Assembly (NCBI RefSeq): GCF_030463565.1 | Contig: NC_134675.1 | Span: forward strand, 14,963,862 to 15,027,861 | Origin: Pelecanus crispus | Lineage: Eukaryota > Chordata > Aves > Pelecaniformes > Pelecanidae | Length of the DNA stretch: 64,000 nt | Reading direction: 5' to 3' | In this document: one piece after another, positions 59,937 through 64,000 of the stretch | Layout: the number at the start of each line of letters is the position of its first letter | How positions within the stretch are numbered: the first letter of the stretch is position 1 | Translations under genes and position numbers: made by a program | Notes under the pieces: model-generated | The model's input: only the letters and a program-made list of their open reading frames with translations | Told to the model about the DNA's origin: nothing | The model's database searches: none

Positions 59937-60935
59937 TGTGGTGGGTTGACCCTGGCTGGATGCCAGGTGGCCACCAAAGCTGCTCTATCACTCCCCTCCT
60001 CAGCTGGACAGGGGAGAGAAAATATAATGAAAGGCTCATGGGTCAAGATAAGGATGGGGAGAGATCACTCACCAATTACTGTCATGGGCAAAACAGACTT
60101 GACTTGGGGAAACTAGTTTAATTTATTACCAATCAAAATCAGAGTAGGGTAATGAGAAATAAAACTAAATCTTAAAACACCTTCCCCCCACCCCTCCCTT
60201 CTTCCCGGGCTGAACTTCACTCCCGATTTTCTCTACCTCCTCCCCCCGAGCAGCACATGGGGACGGGGGTTGCAGTCAGTTCATCACTTGTTGTCTCTGC
60301 TGCTCCTTCCTCCTGCTCCAGTGTGGGGTCCTGCCCACAGGAGACAGTCCTTCAGGAACAGACTGCTCCATTGTGGGTCCCCTGTGGGGTCACAAGTCCT
60401 GCCAGCAAACCTGCTCCAGCGGGGGCTCCTCTCTCCACGGGGCCACAGGTCCTGCCAGGAGCCTGCTCCAGCATGGGCTTCCCACGGGGTCACAGCCTCC
60501 TTCAGGCATCCACCTGCTCTGGCATGGGGTCATCCACAGGCTGCAGGTGGATATCTGCTCCACTGTGGACCTCCATGGGCCGCAGGGGGATGGCCTGCCT
60601 CACCATGGTCTTCACCAGGGGCTGCAGGGGAATCTCTGCTCTGGTGCTTGGAGCACCTCCTCCCCCTCCTTCTTCACTGACCTTGGTGTCTGCAGAGTTG
60701 TTGTTCTCACATATTCTCACTCCTCTCTCCAAGCTGCTTTTTCCCCTTCTTAAATATGTTATCACAGAGGCGTTACCACCGATGCTGATTGGCTCGGCCT
60801 TTGCCAGTGGCAGGTCCGTCTTGGAGCCAGCTAGCATTGGCTCTATTGGACATAGGGGAAGCTTCTAGCAGCTTCTCACAGGAGCCACCCCTGTACCCCC
60901 CCGCTCCCAAAACCTTGCCATGCAAATCCAATACA
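59937..60935 (-). mobile_element. Solo LTR, about 1.0 kb, family 2
   Basis: Reverse-strand relative of 34346-35454: opens TGTATTGGATTTGCATGG and closes CAACCCACCACA on the minus strand, with the same TATTTAAG box and GC-rich imperfect repeats. Flanks GCAAC (59932-59936) and GCAAT (60936-60940) form a 5-bp duplication with one change. It is about 110 bases shorter than the other copy, mainly in the repeat region. Confidence 0.9.
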
Positions 60936-60940
60936 GCAAT

Positions 60941-61678
60941 CAACTGAACTAAATGTATGTGCAAAAACCACTAACTGTGCAAGTTAGTCTTGTGTATGCA
61001 GGGGAAAGCTGGGAGGCTGTTGCTGGGGGAAGCTGCACAACTGCACTGCTCTCCCCACTGCAGTGCCACAATGTCTGCCTTCTTTTAAACTCTCCTCCTG
61101 GTGGGGTGGGAATTCTTGTGTCCCTTAACTATTCATGGACAATTCATAAGCATAATGGAAATTTAATTCATTGAATAAAAGATGTGCTGTTAGGCAATTG
61201 TCTCTAGCATGTTCTATGAAAGCTTTGTCCATTTAATTTCAAATGATTCCAAAGACAGATACATGGATATAACTCTGGCCCTCAGGACTCTAATGTCTGA
61301 GTACTTTACCATCTGTACCATATTTATTCTCACATGACTTCTGTGATGTAGAGAGGGACTATTAAATCCATCTTAAGGATGAGAAATAAGAGCCAGAACA
61401 ATGCTGTGATCAAATAGGTGCTCTGGGTTGAGTAGGGTATGAATCGAAGTCTTCCTGATCATAGACTAAATCCTTAATTACTGCATGTTTCCCCTCCCAG
61501 TACTGTCTTTGCTGGGAGCTTTTTCAAGCTGGGGAATTCTATGGAGTTGGCAAAAAAGATTCTATGAAAAAGACTTATTTCCTTTTTTATAGTCTATAGG
61601 GCTTTTTCCCAGAATGGAAGATTGGAAGGAGCTGGAGAGTGAAATCTGAGATACGAGGAATAGGTTTACAATCATCAT
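60941..61678. other. Intergenic, nothing recognised
   Basis: Sequence between the family 2 LTR and the CR1 element. No feature supported. Confidence 0.55.
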
Positions 61679-62226
61679 GTGAAGGTAACTTTCATGAGAC
61701 CTCACCTGGAGTACTGCGTCCAGCTCTGGAGCCCTCAGCACAAGAAGGACATGGACCTGTTGGAGTGGGTCCAGAGGAGGGCCACAAAAATGATCCGAGG
61801 GCTCGAGCACCTCTCCTACGAGGACAGGCTGAGAGAGTTGGGGTTGTTCATCCTGGAGAAGAGAAGGCTGCAAGGAGACCTTATTGCAGCCTTTCAGTAC
61901 TTAAAGGGGGCCTACAGGAAGGATGGGGACAATCTTTTTAATAAGGCCTTTTGTGACAGGACAAGGAGTCATGGTTTTAAACTGAAAGAGGGTAGATTTA
62001 GATTAGATATAAGGAAGAAATTTTTTACAATGAGGGTGGTGAAGCACTGGAACGGGTTGCCCAGGGAGGTGGTGGAGGCCCCATCCCTAGAAACATTCAA
62101 GGTCAGGTTGGATGGGGCTCTGAGCAACCTGATCTAGTTAAAGCTGTCCCTGCTCACTGCAGGGGCATTGGGCTAGATGACCTCTAAAGGTCACTTCCAA
62201 CCCAAAGCATTCTATGATTCTATGAT
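61679..62226 (+). mobile_element. CR1 LINE, 3' end with C-terminal ORF2
   Basis: A 5'-truncated CR1 non-LTR retrotransposon. An open frame of 152 codons (61679-62137) covers the end of its reverse-transcriptase protein, with [37 protein letters not shown] and [15 protein letters not shown]. It is followed by the short 3'UTR and an octamer tail (ATTCTATG, 62210-62226). The frame is open, which suggests a fairly young insertion, but the copy lacks everything needed to move. Confidence 0.95.
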
Positions 62227-63766
62227 ATCAGTGAGATAGAAATTCAAGCGAGGCCTCAAGGAGGGAGGGGATGGGAGAATTTTCTTATAGCAGTGGTAAA
62301 AAAAAATCCACAGCAGTGATGCTTTTCACTTTTCAGATAATATCAAGTTCAAGCTCACTAGATGGCTATTACCCAGCCCAGTCAGGTCCCTTGTCAGAGC
62401 TGCAGATAGATTTAGTTCTTCAACCTGACTTGTAACTCAGCCCCTGATGCCCCTTACTGTCTTTTGTTGTTCTCCTCTGAGTGTGTAGCCCTGAAACGTA
62501 CTTTTTATTTAGGCACTAGATCACATTACACATATCTAAACTGCTGTCCATTGTTACTACCTTTCAGTTTTGCTGATTTCCAGAAATTCTAGATTCTGTA
62601 GTTATATTAGGTTGCATTCTTTTCAGGCTGAATCACAGTTTAATACTTCCAACCCATATTCCTTACCTCTCAATGTGGACTTTATTATTACTCCCAGCCT
62701 CCTTCATGTTTACTTCACTTCCCTGTTTTTTATCATCTGCAAACTTACTGTAGTTTACTATCCTCTTCCACTGAATCAATATTGACATGCAATGAGACTA
62801 ATCCCTATGACACTGTATGGATAATTCACCACCAGCTTGACCTATTGCCATTAACTGTTACTCTTAATTTATAACCCTTTAGGTAGTGAATGCTCTAATT
62901 GTGCTTATTCACTTCCAAGTCAAGAATTTTCCAAGTTTTCAAGAAGCAATGAACAAATTCCTCTCATATCTGGCTAGATTTACTCTATATACAGTATCAT
63001 ACAAATCACTGATGCTGATTTCCATGCTGCAGTAAGTATCAATAAACAGAGGATGCTATGATCCCTCTATCTCTCCCTAACTATCCTCATATGATCACTT
63101 TTATTTTTCAATAATTCTTTGCAGCAAGAGTGCATGATCAGGCTGCAAAGTGTCCAGTGCATCAAATGAGCCCACTGATAGGGACTGCTGTTAGCCCACA
63201 GCAAATAGACTTAACCTGCAAAGGAAAAAGTTTAAGTTCTTTTCAATGACTTTGCAACTAGTAAAGGCTGGGAGAACATACACAGTCAATTACCATGGCT
63301 TGGATGACTTATGGCAACTTAACTGTATTTTTTAAATCAAGGGTGATAAATCTATACTGTAAATGCTTATAGCTCACAGTTCCGTTGGCTTTGACATTCC
63401 CACTGTCAATGTATACACATGTATCACAAACCACTGAGAGCAAACATAACATCAGTTTTGCCACTGTCAGCATTGTATTGCACTGAATGACACCCTGACT
63501 CAGACTCTGATGTGACAGCTTTCTACCTGGACATATGTAAAATGCCTTTTTGTTTGCATTACAACAGATGGTAGAGTTAGAATTGTCCAGTACTTTGGGA
63601 GAGAATGTAAGCATTTTGAAGACAGCTTGTAGTGACTAAATGGAATTTTCTTCTCTGAGTAAATTTTGAAACAATCCTTAAACAGATAATTTTTTTTTTT
63701 TTTTTTGCTGCTGCTTAAAGTGCTGTTTCTGAGAAAAGGCAAAATGAAGTCATAAGAACTTGTGGC
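62227..63766. other. Intergenic, nothing recognised
   Basis: AT-rich sequence with a T tract at 63690-63707. No gene or repeat recognised. Confidence 0.55.
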
Positions 63767-64000
63767 TGTCCTGGTTTCGGCTGGGATAGAGTTAATTTTC
63801 TTCCTAGCAGCAGGCATAGTGCTGTGTTTTGGATTTAGTAGGAGAAGAATGTTGATAACATGCTGATGTTTTTAGTTGTTGCTGAGTACTGCTTATGCTA
63901 GTCAAGGACTTTTTCAGCTTCCCATGCTCTGCCAGGCGCACAAGAAACTGGGAGGGAGCACAGCCAGAATAGTTGATCCAAACTGACCAAAGGGCTATTC
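63767..64000 (+). mobile_element. ERVL-like LTR, cut by window end
   Basis: Opens TGTCCTGGTTTCGGCTGGGA and follows the family sequence up to the window edge. Whether it is a solo LTR or the start of a provirus cannot be seen. Confidence 0.93.

Noticed and set aside
1..64000. CRISPR arrays, prokaryotic operons, tRNA or rRNA genes
   Set aside because: None is visible. The DNA is vertebrate nuclear, with spliced genes and retroelements.

Overview
The window looks like nuclear DNA from a bird. Three things point there: CR1 LINE 3' ends with the avian (ATTCTATG) tail, many copies of one avian-type ERVL-like LTR, and exons of two vertebrate genes, ITGA2 and MOCS2, lying tail to tail as they do on human chromosome 5q11.2. 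All functional statements rest on reading the sequence by eye and comparing it with remembered human proteins; no alignment or database search was run.

Layout. Positions 555-16570 (+) hold the last nine recognisable coding exons of integrin alpha-2 (ITGA2), covering the membrane-proximal ectodomain, the transmembrane helix and the GFFKR tail, followed by a 3'UTR to about 17.45 kb. The fourth of these exons is split by a 2.6-kb ERVL-like element (5139-7759, minus strand) flanked by a perfect 5-bp target-site duplication, ATAAC. Positions 23232-31362 (-) hold all seven expected coding exons of the bicistronic molybdopterin-synthase gene MOCS2, with a CpG-rich promoter at about 31.13-31.56 kb. 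The exon-intron structure is preserved, but the MOCS2A frame meets a stop at the first codon of exon 2 if the obvious acceptor is used, and the MOCS2B frame is shifted in exon 4. From 31.6 kb to the end there is no cellular gene I can recognise, only intergenic DNA full of LTRs and CR1 pieces.

Mobile DNA. One ERVL-like family (LTR about 570 bp, 5-bp TSDs, a primer-binding site close to the tRNA-Lys1,2 type, gag-pol but no env) is present as an exon-disrupting deleted provirus (5139-7759), a tandem-LTR remnant (9765-10745), solo LTRs (40982-41632, 43209-43775, 57337-57908), a near-complete but dead provirus (47302-53228) and a copy cut by the window end (63767-64000). Other LTR families are at 31904-33066, 34346-35454, 36528-37246 and 59937-60935.

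Interpretation. Two neighbouring unprocessed genes that each carry inactivating lesions, in DNA with roughly a quarter LTR content, fit a degenerating non-recombining copy. Because this gene block is Z-linked in chicken, a W-chromosome gametolog is the most economical explanation. That is an inference, and assembly errors or a polymorphic insertion could account for part of it.
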